Positions 51,559 to 63,128 of a DNA stretch of 64,000 nucleotides are shown here, piece by piece. How positions within the stretch are numbered: the first letter of the stretch is position 1; each line of letters starts with the position of its first letter. Under the pieces are notes generated by a model. That model made no database searches, was not told where the DNA came from, and saw only the letters and a list, made by a program, of their open reading frames with translations. A program made the translations under genes and the position numbers. Where the stretch lies: the NCBI RefSeq assembly GCF_014529535.1, contig NW_023503339.1:124001-188000 (forward strand), read 5' to 3'. The DNA comes from Bradysia coprophila. Its lineage: Eukaryota > Arthropoda > Insecta > Diptera > Sciaridae.

Positions 51559-52990
51559 ATGATTCGGGAACTGAACAAAATTTTAAAATATCGAAAAGAT
51601 CTGGTTTGGCATGTGCGAAATCAGAGCACAAGTCCAGCCGTACGGAATACGGTTTCAGTTTGTAATGGGAACTATCCAACTGATAGTTGGACAAATGTCA
51701 CACCGAAAATACTGTCCTATACTGGCCGTAACATCTATTTGCAGAAGAACCATCCACTTTGCATAATACGCAATCAAATTGTGAATTATTTCTACAAAAC
51801 ATTTGTCAACCCAAAGGGAAATGCAATTTTCAGTGTGTTCGATAATCTGTCGCCAGTTGTGACAACAGAACAGAATTTTGACAAACTACTTATTCCGAAA
51901 GACCATGTAAGCAGGGCGAAGAGTGACTGCTACTATGTGAATGAACAACACTTGTTACGTGCCCACACTACAGCCATCAGGTATGTTCGTAGATGAGCAC
52001 TATAAATACCGTTGACATCAATTTTTCTTTCAGGTTGATCTGCTAAAATCCGGACTGGATAACTACTTAATTGTCCGGTGATGTCTACCGTCGTGATGAA
52101 ATCGATGCAACTCACTTTCCAGTATTCATCAGATCGATGCCGTTCGAACGTTACATCGCGATAAGCTGTTCAAAAACAACCTGGAGCTAGAGATTTTCGA
52201 GAGCAATTTCAAAGTAAATCCATCATCGTTCCTACCGATCAAGTCCAGTCTGAAATGCATCGATCAATCGAAACAGCCGTGTCACACAATGGAATCGGTT
52301 AAGGTGATGGAACATGAAATCAAAACGGTTCTGGTCGGACTAGCACAACATTTATTCGGCAAAAACGTTGAATACCGCTGGGTCGATTCATACTTTCCAT
52401 TCACGCAACCGTCATGGGAACTAGAAGTTTACTGGAAGGGTGAATGGCTGGAATTGCTCGGTTCGGGTATTATAAGAAACGAAATATTGGAAAAGAGTGG
52501 CATCAGCAATACGATTGGTTGGGCGTTCGGCGTTGGCTTGGAACGTTTAGCAATGGTCTTGTTCGAAATACCGACATTCGTCTGTTTTGGAGCAACGACA
52601 GCGGATTTCTGAATCAATTCAAAGCCGAAGACTTCGGTAAACACATAAAATACAAACCGGTTTCGGTGTATCCGCAATGTTCGAATGATGTGATCGTTTT
52701 GGTTACCGACAATGTAAAACCCGAAAACTTTTCGGAGAATGATTTTTACGATTTGGTTCGGGATTGTGGGTGGTGATTTTGTCGAACAGGTACGCATCAA
52801 AAATCATGACTCCCGAGTGGTTCTCTATTAACACATCGTCCGTTTGTTACAGGTGTCTCTTGTTGATAAGTTCACCAATGCAAAGACTGGCAGTCGAGTC
52901 TGTGTTTCGAATAGTCTATCGACACATGGAAAAAACCTGACTCAAGGACGAATCCTCTCTTTACAAAACACCTTTCATGTTTCCCGGTAA
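51559..52990 (+). pseudogene. Mitochondrial phenylalanyl-tRNA synthetase, frame-broken
   Basis: Clear homologue of FARS2/PheRS-m, which charges mitochondrial tRNA-Phe. Segments 51559-51980, 52034-52789 and 52853-52990 are separated by consensus introns. Class II signatures are readable: NLSPVVTTEQNFD, then VYRRDEID (motif 2) and GWAFGVGLERLAM (motif 3), and FYDLVRDCG. The frame is broken by seven single-base changes: losses near 51975, 52126, 52573 and 52937; gains near 52075, 52770 and 52904. All involve G or C next to the same base or in a GC context. Between breaks the protein is well conserved and without internal stops. After LTQ the expected anticodon-binding C-terminus is not found. 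Either a very young pseudogene or local sequence error; the other genes here show no such damage. Start ATG chosen after CGGTGAAA. Confidence 0.85.
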
Positions 52991-53034
52991 TCTGAACCCT
53001 GTTACTCAGATTGGATTTTTTTTTATGTTTGCAG

Positions 53035-54710
53035 GAGCTGATCAACCGAATTTTGCAAATCCAAGCCCATAACAATCAACTGATCAACCTGTTAAAAAAG
53101 GAGCAAATTGCAGCTGCCGCAGAGAAGGCCTCATCTAGCAAAGAAGATGGCAAACCGAAAGACCAAAGAAAATTCCAATTTCCAACGTATGAACCGTTGT
53201 AACGCTAGTGTAACGCTAGAACTTCGCTCATCCACGTTAAATGTTTTCAGGTCCTATAAGCGTCACATTCTGTTGAAACTTTATTATCTCGGATGGGACT
53301 ATCAAGGATTCATTACTCAGGAACATACCAGCAACACGATCGGTATTTTGTCCTGACATGTCACTCGTTTTTCCTAAAAATTTTCATTTTAAATTTGCAA
53401 TTCGCAGAGCATCATCTCTTCAAATCACTGGTCAAGGTTTGTCTGATCGAGAATCGGGAATCGTCCAATTATCATCGTTGCGGCCGGACCGACAAAGGTG
53501 TCAGCGCATTCTCTCAGGTGATATCGTTAGACATTCGAAGCAAATTTTCGCCAGAGATTCAAATGACCGAAGAATCTTTGGCCAACGAAATCAATTACTG
53601 TGAAGCATTGAATAGAGTTCTGCCGGCGAACATCAAATGCGTCGCATGGGCACCATTTCAGAGTCCTTTGTTCAGTGCCAGGTGAGTCAATAAATCAAAC
53701 GAGAATCGCTGTATAGCATACTAACACCCGCTTCCGGTCAGATTTGATTGCAAATTTCGCACGTATCGTTACTTTTTCCCGCGCGGCTGTATGGACATTG
53801 ATATGATGAAGGAGGGATGTAGTCATTTGGAAGGTGTTCATGACTTTCGAAATTTGTGCAAAATGGATGTGGCTAACGGAGTCGTCACTTTTGTGAGAGA
53901 GATAAAGAGCGCGAAAATCCACTTGGCCAGCAAAAGTTTAATCGATCCAAGCTATGACATGCTGTATATGGAACTAACTGGGTCCGCATATTTATGGCAT
54001 CAGGTGCGATGCATTATGGCGATACTTATGCTGGTGGGACAGAAACTGGAAAGTCCGAATGTGGTTGCTCAACTGCTAGATGTAGAGAAGACACCTTGGT
54101 GAGTCGTTTATGTGTGCTTCAGTTTCCAAATATGATCTTCACTTATGGTATTGAAACTCTAGCACGCCACAATACAGTATGGCCAGTGATGTCGCTTTGA
54201 ACCTGTACGATGTTGAATACAAAGAGGCATCGGATTATCAAGAAGGCGAAGAATTCGAGCTGGTGAATTGGATCTACGAGGAAGTAAATATACGGCGAGT
54301 CTTAAAAACGCTGCAAGGACAGTGGACCATCAGCAGTGTTCAGTAAGTTGACATATTTCAATCTGATCGATTCTACAAAGTGAATTATTCGAAACGCAGA
54401 ACGACCATGATGCATGAAATGCTGTCCCATATACAAGACATTTACGTGAATCATTTAAAAAAGCCGACGTTCAACAGTCAAATTGAAATTCTATTGGAAG
54501 GTGTACGATCGAAACAGTACCAACCGTTAATGACGCGTACACGATGTGGTAGGTTGACAGTTGTTTGGCTCTGAAACAAGCGAGCCGGAGTAAAGAGTCG
54601 AAATTTTGATTTGTTTTTCTTCTTCACTTGCAGAAAGTTTGGAAAACCGAATAGCTCATTTCGCCAAGAAAAGGCGAATCGAAGTGTCAAGAAATGAGGA
54701 AGAAGATTGA
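53035..54710 (+). CDS. Pus3: tRNA pseudouridine synthase 3 (PUS3/DEG1), 5' exon missing
   Basis: PUS3/Deg1 family enzyme making pseudouridine at tRNA positions 38/39. Exons: 53035-53186, 53251-53342, 53408-53681, 53742-54098, 54163-54342, 54400-54548, 54634-54710; 426 residues are open from ELINRIL to the stop. The first exon given has an acceptor (TTTGCAG) and no Met, so an upstream start exon must exist and was not identified; it may overlap the disrupted PheRS end. A coiled-coil start (LINRILQIQAHNNQLINLL) leads to YYLGWDYQGF, the catalytic loop NYHRCGRTDKGVSAF (nucleophilic Asp in RTD), DFRNLCKMDVANG and LWHQVRCIMAIL, all PUS3 hallmarks. It follows the PheRS remnant on the same strand by about 50 bases. 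No frame damage is seen in these seven exons. Confidence 0.9.
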
Positions 54711-55148
54711 CGGTTGATATTCTACGAATGTATGGTTAAAAAGCTACAAAGTACATTACTTTAAAGAAAGAAAAAAGAAAAATATTTTTTGACAATCTAA
54801 CTGAAGGCTCTTTTCATTCACTTTAAGTCCATACATCCCGCTGTGGTAATTACCGATCGATCGAAGTATGCAGAAGGTCTAAGCGTCTGTAGCCATGGGA
54901 AGATAAGCTGTAAATCGCGAACAAAGGGCAAGCCTCATTTAATTCGCCATTCAATTCTACAGAATCTTTTCTTTTTCGGCTTGTCACTTATTTTCTGTGT
55001 AGGGTCGAAAATGAAGCGGTGTCTGAGGGTCGCGAAGACTGTTTTTTTATAACTGGGGATAGAAATTCTGTATAAGTGTGTCACGCACTTACGCCGCTTA
55101 GCTCTCCGTTCACGAGCGAACAATGGAAGCTCCTCCCACTTCTCATTG
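54711..55148. other. PUS3 3' flank
   Basis: AT-rich DNA, no further gene. No canonical AATAAA was found close to the PUS3 stop codon. Confidence 0.4.
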
Positions 55149-55421
55149 CAGGGCCAATTTTTGGAAATTGCCAAAAATTTCCAAAAGCTGCGAACGTCCA
55201 AAAACCGAATTTTTACACTATTTCGAACGATTTTGGAAACTCCTGAACTCAGCCATGCGTTCTTCCTGACTCTCGATTATTTCCTGACCCTATCAGTTTC
55301 AAATGAGCATGATTAATTTGAAAGATGAGAGCGTGAATAAACAAACAAAATCATTGAGAGCCGGCTAAACGTTGGACGTTCGCAGCTTTTGGAAATTTTT
55401 GGCAATTTTTTATAGGCCCTG
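55149..55421. mobile_element. hAT-like MITE with 8-bp target duplication
   Basis: Starts CAGGGCCAATTTTTGG and ends with the matching inverted GGCAATTTTTTATAGGCCCTG. The arms run about 50 bases each through AAATTTCCAAAAGCTGCGAA and CGTCCAA. Flanks TCTCATTG (55141-55148) and TCTCACTG (55422-55429) match at 7 of 8 bases, as expected of hAT-superfamily insertion. No transposase; length 273 bp. Confidence 0.85.
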
Positions 55422-55919
55422 TCTCACTGTTAAAAACTAAACGTAGTAAGTACGATTACATCTTAAAGGTTGAAGTATTTTAGAAAATAAAGAATTTGGA
55501 TTTTGCTAGATTTTTCGATCGAATGAGGAGTAACAGGCAAACATAGCTTGAGAGAAATTTTAATTGAATTAATTTTTGTCATTGAATGACGCTCAGTATG
55601 AACTCAACTAGAACAGTTGTGTTCTTGAACATTTCGGCATATCGTGCCAATCGTCAGTCAAGTCATTCAACTTGATATGTTGATATGGGTACTGAACCGA
55701 AAGTTGTAAGTTCTATATGAACAAGCTTCGGTAAAACTGGGGCTAGTGAATTCTAACTGAAATGACGGTCACTGCCATCGAACGTCATACTCCAAAGTTA
55801 ATTCTATCTCAAGCTTTGAATGCCATGTGTCATAGCTAATTGATGGACGACCACCATTTCGTTTTGACGACAGAAGCCATTTTGTTGTGAATGTTGCTAT
55901 ACGTGGCTATATATGTTGT
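55422..55919. other. Intergenic DNA between two MITEs
   Basis: No exon, RNA gene or ordered repeat recognised. Confidence 0.4.
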
Positions 55920-56097
55920 TTAAGGAGAGCGATTTTTGACCACTTTGTTTAAACTGGTCTCGGGGTCACACGTCAAAATGAGAGAAATAACATACAAATT
56001 TAAACTGGGCTCAACTCTCAATTTCTTTTTTCATTGATGAATATTTGACAGCTGACCCCGAGACCAATTAAATTTAACTGGTTTTCGCTCTCCTTAA
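55920..56097. mobile_element. 178-bp TTAA-flanked MITE
   Basis: Left end TTAAGGAGAGCGA and right end CGCTCTCCTTAA are inverted, and TGGTCTCGGGGTCA (left) pairs with TGACCCCGAGACCA (right) further in. TTAA at both ends suggests a TTAA target site. The inner sequence differs from the 0.9-2.1 kb family, so it is a separate family with the same site preference. Confidence 0.75.
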
Positions 56098-56560
56098 ACC
56101 TTGTATAGTGGCTTGTATACGTACAGATACTATCTGTCAGATAGGCGGCAAGGAAATGCTAATAAATGTTACGCATTTTCACATTCACATTTTCCCTACA
56201 GAAATCACAAAATTAGCAAGAAATTCATGTGTTTCATTGTTTCTCTTTAATTCTCCACTTCTCTCAATACGTTGCACGCTTGCATATTGTGTATACAGCG
56301 CTAGTTGCCTCGCTCTAAGCGTGCTCGTGTAAGCAGTAAATCCGAATGTAGATCCGACTTACATGAACATGTATTGATGTGGAACGTGTGGATCTAGCAA
56401 AAAGAAGAAGTCGCATAAAAATTGCTAATTATTTTGAGCTTCCTGTATCTTTGTGCTGTAAATCTAATACAAGAAAACATTAACAGGGAAGGAATGAAAA
56501 GATGCGACAATTTCAATCCGAAATGTAAAATCGAAAGAAATGAAAAAAAAATCGGATTCA
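56098..56560. other. Intergenic DNA
   Basis: No gene recognised. Confidence 0.35.
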
Positions 56561-56955
56561 CTTCTGGATTAAATGGAATAAAAATTGGATTAAATGGAAT
56601 AAATGGGAAAAACTGTCGTCTTACCAAATACTTTAAAAGTCTTAGAAAGACTTCTTGATTTTCATCGAACCACGTGCTCCAACTCAGTACAATGTAAAAA
56701 AGCGTAAAATTCCACTTTTAGGAGTTTTTGGTGTAAAGTGGAATAAATGGATTAAATAAATTTAATATAATTTTAATATAACAAAAAACTTTTTCCATAT
56801 CTCACGAGTACTTAAACGCCCTTGTGGATCGCGCAAATCTAATTTTCCCAATTTCCAATTTTTTAGGTGGGTGGTCTAAATATTTCGATAAAACTAAAGA
56901 CTTTTTTCATTAAATGTATTATATGGATTTAATGGATTAAATGCAAGTGGCGTCA
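56561..56955 (+). repeat. Scattered GGATTAAATGGAATAAA motif cluster
   Basis: GGATTAAATGGAATAAA-like blocks occur at about 56565, 56588, 56740 and 56935 with variants (GTGGAATAAATGGATTAAAT, GGATTTAATGGATTAAATG). Irregular spacing; likely decayed simple-sequence repeats. Confidence 0.45.
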
Positions 56956-57566
56956 CCTCTTGGGACTCACACGTTCTTTGAAAATGCCCCTGCTGTCACA
57001 TGCCAATTTTTTTAATATATGGTATGGGCATATGGTATAGACTGTGGGCAGTCCACTTTTCTCCGCGGAAGAGTAAAATAAACGTTACTCTGTCGTGATA
57101 TACTGCTTCACCTTTCGGTAAAGTTGATTTCTATATAAATGAGTATATTGGATTTTCCAAGAATTCGGTGAATGTTACAAGAATAAAAAATTAGAGATGT
57201 GCAGCCCACTGAAAGTAGTTCGCCCGCAGTCCATGCACATATCTATGGAAATTTTGAAGAGAAAATGAAACCAGAAAAAAAGTTGGTTTGAACGGTTAAG
57301 TTGAAGAGTTTAAGGAATTATGTTCAACAGTTACTACTAACAGTGACAATTAGCTTAAAGACAGGCGTAAATTGAAATGAATCTTTATTAGATTTTTAGC
57401 GTATTGTGATTTGAAAACGAGTATATACAAAGCGTTTTTGTCGATTGCCATAACATTCCAAGTGTATTGAACTTGCGCGCGCAACCGTTTATGCTTTCGA
57501 CACTCGAGTATTATTGCGTATGCATTTGAACTGTTACAGATAAAAAACCTGAAACAAATGCACCAT
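56956..57566. other. Intergenic DNA
   Basis: No gene recognised; short frames only. Confidence 0.35.
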
Positions 57567-57740
57567 ATATTGCGTACGTGACCCAAAATTCGTCGGTCAC
57601 CCTTCTATTTACCTGTAAGCATACAGCCACCAGTAAAGTCGGTTAAAGTAAAATTCTTATGAATGTGTACGTCTTAAAAATTGCGAAGCCCCGTACGATG
57701 TTCCTTTCAAATAGTTCACAAATTTCAACAACTGACACTA
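57567..57740 (+). repeat. Fragment related to the 29.4-30.9 kb element
   Basis: Shares ATATTGCGTACGTGACCC, the GTCACCCT..TA.TTACCTGTAAGC/GACCGTAAGC region, GTTAAAGTAAAAT, GTGTAC.TCTTA, AATTGCG and GAAGCCCCGTACGA.GTTCC with 29457-29625, in the same order and orientation. The tandem 146-bp array is absent here. Confidence 0.75.
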
Positions 57741-60700
57741 AATTTGTATCGGTACATAGAACTTACCAGAGGCAGTACCGACAGCACCGTGCTAAGTCGC
57801 ATGTAATTAATTCCTTATTCAAACAGACTACATACGCTATATCAACTTATATTTTTACTATAAATAAACATTTACTTGGTTGTATATGACTAGCTAGTTA
57901 CAGCTCAAATAGCTGTATATACCGTTATATAAGCTCAATATGCTGTATATATTTTATACAAATATGGGATGCTTAAACACCCAAACACATAACCAATCAC
58001 TTTCCACTTTGCAGGAACTTTCTATGTACGCAATTTAGCAAAGTTACAATCATTTTTTAACTAAAATCCAAGATGGCGGACCGGTGCCATTTTGTTAGGA
58101 GGTGGAAGTACAAACGAGCCACTTTTACATTCGTCAATCCTTTCAATCAAAAAAAAAATCATGAAATCGTCAAATTTTAACTCGAGAATCTGACAAAAAC
58201 ATCCACCTTGGAACTTGTACGAGGACTCGTACTCGGACGTGAAATTTTTGTGTTTGAACTGACTATGTCCTACGGTTTGTTATGGACAGACATACTGGGT
58301 TTGTACATTCATTGGATACATAGCTATTGATTTGATTCGTAATTGCAGTTTCTTATTTTTTTACGTTACCACTGTAAGGAAATAAATTCCTAAAATATGG
58401 CCCATGCCGCTTCATCTTCCTAGCGTTAGAAAAGTTCCTTTTTTCTCTAGAATTTTTTGTGATTTGATTAAAAAGAAAAGTTCGCAAAAAGTCATTTTGA
58501 TTTAATATTTATTATTGGTTGTCGATCGCATGAAGGATCAGTTAAATTGGTTCAAAATACTTAGTTTTAATTTTAAATTTATTGATATACATTATAGCAG
58601 ATAGGTCGAAATTAATTTAATGCAAACGTCTGATTGTAACATAATAACACATCACCCATCGCTGAGATATCAAAAATTTATTACAACGAAAAGTCCTTCT
58701 ACTGATGGGCCCATTTACAACATGGATCATTATTCAATTAAGCATTTCCACCATTCAGCAGTCGGTTAAAAATTAATATTTTTCAAAACTGAGACGATCT
58801 TTAGAATCTTTAATTTTTTTGATATGAACCAATGAACTCAGATTCTCTTTTTGTAAAATTTTTTTTTTTCCTCGATTTACTTAGGTGGAGTCTTTATAAA
58901 ATTATATCTCTTGCATCATGCCCAAAGATTAAGTGTGTGTGTTTTTAATGTTCAATGAGTATGCTCGCTTCGTAAATAATCAAGATTTTGTGTGTTTTGA
59001 AATTTGTTTAAAAATTTATTTTAGGTTGAAGATTATTGAACGTTTCTATACACTATTCGATGTTAATTGGTATACATTTTTAGATTATATTTTGGCATTT
59101 TTTCTCTTGTGACTGTAACAAATTTTTCTAATAATGTATGTGGGGTTCAACTTTTTTGATGTAATGATTGTAGTTACGGGTAGTTTATAGCGTAAGAATT
59201 TTATGGATAATTTACATTGGCTGTTTGCAAAAAACAAAAATTAATCTGCGTAGTCAAGTTGGTCATACATATATATTTTGAACCATTGTGGTTATGAAGT
59301 GAATGATAAAATATTTTAGAAAATAAATAACCTGCGAGACTACAGACCATTCTTTTTTGTTGGATTTTTATGTTTAATGTCTAGCCTCAGGTTCCGCCGC
59401 CGAATTTTTGTAGAGATTTTTTTTTTTAAATAATCAAATACTTGGCATGTTATTTGTTAGAATACTGCAAAAAGTGTTTGAAATTCGGCATATTATTATT
59501 ATAAATTGACGGTGGTTTTCGCTGAATTATTTTGTGATTATATAACGTTAAACATTGAAGACGTATAATGATGAATTAAAATATATATCAGTAAATTATC
59601 ATATTAAAGAGATGGTTTCGGTTTGGTTTTTTCTCTTTTAAAAAAGAAGGATAAAATTCATAAAAGAAGATTTACTTCATAGTAGCAGTTTAAATTAATA
59701 TACAATTGAAAGAATAGATGAAGCATACCGTATTTTTGTTGTGGTTCTCTTGGACAATTTCGGTAAATTTCAGTATTCTGTAAAAATATCTGTCTTAATT
59801 CCACGATACCCAGACCCACACTGCTATCGAGAAGCTAATTTGATGTTGTTTAACGCGAACTAGAGTTATGTTGTGTTGATGTGATTTCTTGAAGCGGACT
59901 GACATGGTATATTCCATAGTGAACTTCATAAACAAAATTGCAATGGAAAGTAATGGAACTCTTTATATTCAATTATGAATCGTATACAGAGGTAATGAAA
60001 TAAATTCAACACGGCGCGAATTCCTTTTTTTACTGTATAAACGTAGGAATTTCGCATCAGTATAGGCGCGAAATTCCGTACAGCGATTTAATGAAGACAA
60101 GTTTATGTTGATGAATTTAATTGAAATTAAAGTCGTCACAGATTTCTTGTAAAATTTCGTTGAGAAATGATTTCTCTATGTTATGGCTGATTTTCTCATA
60201 CTGTTTTTGGTAGCTTTCGATCGATTTTCTTTTTGAGTTTTTTTGCACCAATTTTGAGGATTCACTTCGGACTTTGAGGATTTTTCTGATAATAAGGATT
60301 TTTATGTTTTCATAAATTGTTCAAAGGATTCTTTTCGTGTAACATTGAAAAGAATGATTTTTCATTAGTTTATCTGCTCTCCAGTATAGTTATAGTACAT
60401 TATAGTAAAGGGACCGCTTTAGGATGCATTACTAAAGTTAAACAAACTAAATTTCCAGATGTGAAGTCTTTTTATCGAAATAGTGTTCATGGAACCTTCA
60501 GAGTAAGGGGTATGTCGTGATTTCATGCTTGCTCAGCCGCAACGCAAAAAAAAGATTAAAATTGTAAGTAAAACACTCCTCAACAGAGAACGAAGAATGA
60601 CTTATGCTTCTAATTGTAATCAGTGGCTAGTAAGTCATTCGATTAATCTTTTGCCATGATTATGAAATACATAATTATTCAGCCAAAAGAATACTTACAG

Positions 60701-61455
60701 CTCGTCTGTGTTAGGTCGGCCAGTTTGTGTAAGTGTGTTAACTAATATTGTCGATGTGATAATTTTCCCATTTTAAAAGCGATTGTTTTTCGTAAAATGG
60801 CTTCATGCGAACAACAGAAATGATTATGACGTTCTAAGAGCTTTTACAGTGATCGTTGACGTATGTAATCAGTTTAATTTAACATCAGGCGTCTAATACG
60901 TGTTATTTGAATAGAGTATAGAAATATTTGAATTCATTCCATGTAAAATTGTAATATGATAATTTTCTGTATTCGTGGTTGCTACAACTTGCGAAGAATT
61001 TCGGAAAATAATTCATTAGAATTTTTAGTCGAAACGTTTTGAGCATTGTTTATTTGAGCTTTGTATTTTAGGACCGTAAATTAACCGATATTACTAAAGC
61101 AAAAGGCTCAATTTCACGATTATTTTATATTTTTCAAGAAAAAAAATCATAAAAACTCTTGAACCTGCCCAGTTGATTCGGGATTGACTTGGAACAAACT
61201 ATCAGGAAATCGCCTTGTGGGTTCGTTTCGGTATTTTTTTTCTCTCTCAAAAATGAATTTTCTGAGTGATTATCATTGTCTTACTTGTTGGACGTCCGAC
61301 GTGTATGATAAAACGATTGATTAATGAATTTATTTGTTCTTAACATACATATTCATTCGTAAGATAACCAAGATCGAAAATCATAACAAATGCGGGTATA
61401 TTGTTACAGTTACATTCTAAAGTGGTATCAGATCGATTCACCCTTAACCTTAATT
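57741..61455. other. Long AT-rich region, no gene recognised
   Basis: 3.7 kb without recognisable exons. Contains many T- and A-runs. A phrase around 58070-58110 (AAGATGGCGGACCGG) is GC-richer but has no open frame of note. Confidence 0.4.
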
Positions 61456-61830
61456 TTAAGGAATGCGGTTCAGGCGAACCAATTTCAAAATCGTATCATG
61501 GCAGGTGGGATACAAGCCCGCATGAGTATCCATGGGGTAGCGCAATTTTTCGATGAAGACAACGAATCTATTGTCGGTGTAGCGTAATATCCAATCAGAC
61601 TTCTTGTCAGACGGGATTGTGTCTATTAGTAGAGATAAATCACACAATCTGCATAGAAAATTCGGTTCAGGCTGCAGATTAATTGTTATTTTTCATCATC
61701 GATCCGTTAAGCTTCATTTGCACAGGTTCTCGAGAATGCCGATAGAATCAGAGAGGACGTTCGTCCAACGATATGATTTCATGGATCTATTATACATCGA
61801 ATTTTCGAATTGCAGATATCCACGATACAT
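61456..61830 (-). CDS. Possible two-exon coding fragment, 99 residues
   Basis: Not recognised. On the minus strand, an open segment starting MYRGYLQFENSMYN (ATG at 61828-61830) can be joined from 61724 (donor CCT/GTGCAA, weak) to 61648 (acceptor CTATGCAG), restoring an open frame to the stop at 61456 (300 bases in all). The frame also stays open upstream to an AAG acceptor at about 61867, adding a hydrophobic LFAVLFSLWHYL. Codon use favours C/T at third positions, unlike nearby DNA. The second part includes DWILRYTDNRFVVFIEKLRY. It may be part of a larger gene, a decayed gene or an integrated foreign fragment; no family is claimed. Confidence 0.3.
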
Positions 61831-62570
61831 CAGATAGTGCCATAATGAAAACAAGACAGCGAATAACTTTCACCGACAACGTGCAAACGATTTGCTTGCA
61901 CGCGGACATGTAAGAACAATTCGGAGTTTTTTGGTGGCTGTAGTTTGGAGGGTTGAAAAATTAAATTTTCTTTTCATAAAATTGGTATCTGGTATGAGTG
62001 TCGATAAGGCTACGTTGCTGGCTGGGGAAGGCATGTGGTAGGTGCGATAATTCAGACATTTTACATGGAGATCAAAAGTAATGGGATTTCCAAACGAGTC
62101 AAGCGAGTGCCGTCAGACTAAGATCGGTTTTCTGTTTTTCTTGGACGAGACATATTTTTGTGGATATGTAAAATGGTATGCTTGGTCAGGTAAATGATTA
62201 AAATTTGATCAATTTTGATTATACCTTGGAAAATTACTTCGATAATTGGATATAAATTATGTTCTAGTTTTGAAGTGTCAGTTATGGTTTCTGTTTCAAT
62301 TGAACTTTTTACTATGAACGGCGGTGAGTGGGCTATAAGATTAAATTCTGTTACCTTCATTTGGTAAAATGTTCTATGTTTGAGTTTGATACAAAATCTT
62401 ATTACTCATTTTGTTTTTGACATTAATTTTCTATATAAGTATTAGAGCCTATAATGAGTCTATGCTCTTTTTTGTTGTTGCTGCGATACAGATGAGCTAT
62501 TTCCAATTGGCGTTCGTCACCCATTCTGCTATCACTCTAGGCTTGATATTTTGACAAAAGTCGTTAATTT

Positions 62571-62774
62571 TTGATTGTAGAAATTGTGAGCAAATACCTT
62601 AGGACATTAATTCCTCAGACGAGTGTAATATATGATGCCGAAATTTCTGCTGTGGATTTGTTATACCACTTTATACAGCAGTCGAAAAGGCAAACCTTGA
62701 ATAAAAAAAGACGGGTTGTCACAAATGATCACGATAATTTTATGATTTTTGTGGTCACTATACGTCACACATAA
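62571..62774 (+). other. Open frame, coding status uncertain
   Basis: A plus-strand frame after a TTGTAG acceptor-like site reads EIVSKYLRTLIPQTSVIYDA and continues to a stop at 62774. It has balanced amino-acid content but no start codon, partner exon or family match. Could be chance. Confidence 0.15.
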
Positions 62775-62849
62775 GTGTCAAAATTGACCACTTTTTTTTT
62801 GACGACACATTTATCTATTCAGATCAGTTTGAACAACTTGTCAAACAGT

Positions 62850-63128
62850 TTAACGCAATTGAACAATGAATGCAACTTGAACTATATTTGATTCTTTTTT
62901 TTTGCCGAAAAGGGTGGACTCAGGTGGGCCCGCTTTTTGTGGAAATGGGATTTTAATCGACACGAACAATTCGTTGTAATATCGTTCGGCATCGGTGTGG
63001 ATACGGAAATGCGCCCGGAAATACAGTCGGTGACGCTTTTTGCATGCGATACAGAAATTATCGTAATGCTGCTGTTTTGTGCCGATCCTGATGGTCTTAT
63101 CTCGTATATGTGATTCCATGGAATTCAT
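62850..63128 (-). CDS. Possible coding exon, 92 residues, Cys/His containing
   Basis: Not recognised. Minus-strand frame beginning MNSMESHIRDKT after ACAAA. It contains CIACKKRHRLYF, HFRIHTDAERYYNELF and KIPFPQKAGPP. The CxxC with following His residues might bind metal. Codons such as GCG, CGG and CGT are common, unlike flanking AT-rich DNA, which favours real or recently coding sequence. The last 15 or so residues (after FGKKKES) look like read-through into non-coding DNA. It may be the 5' part of the fragment at 61456-61830 (same strand), but no convincing in-phase donor was found. Confidence 0.3.
   Translation of the reverse strand: MNSMESHIRDKTIRIGTKQQHYDNFCIACKKRHRLYFRAHFRIHTDAERYYNELFVSIKIPFPQKAGPPESTLFGKKKESNIVQVAFIVQLR

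Noticed and set aside
56394-56658. Opposed 77- and 78-codon frames
   Set aside because: Arise from the low-complexity GGATTAAATGGAATAAA motifs.
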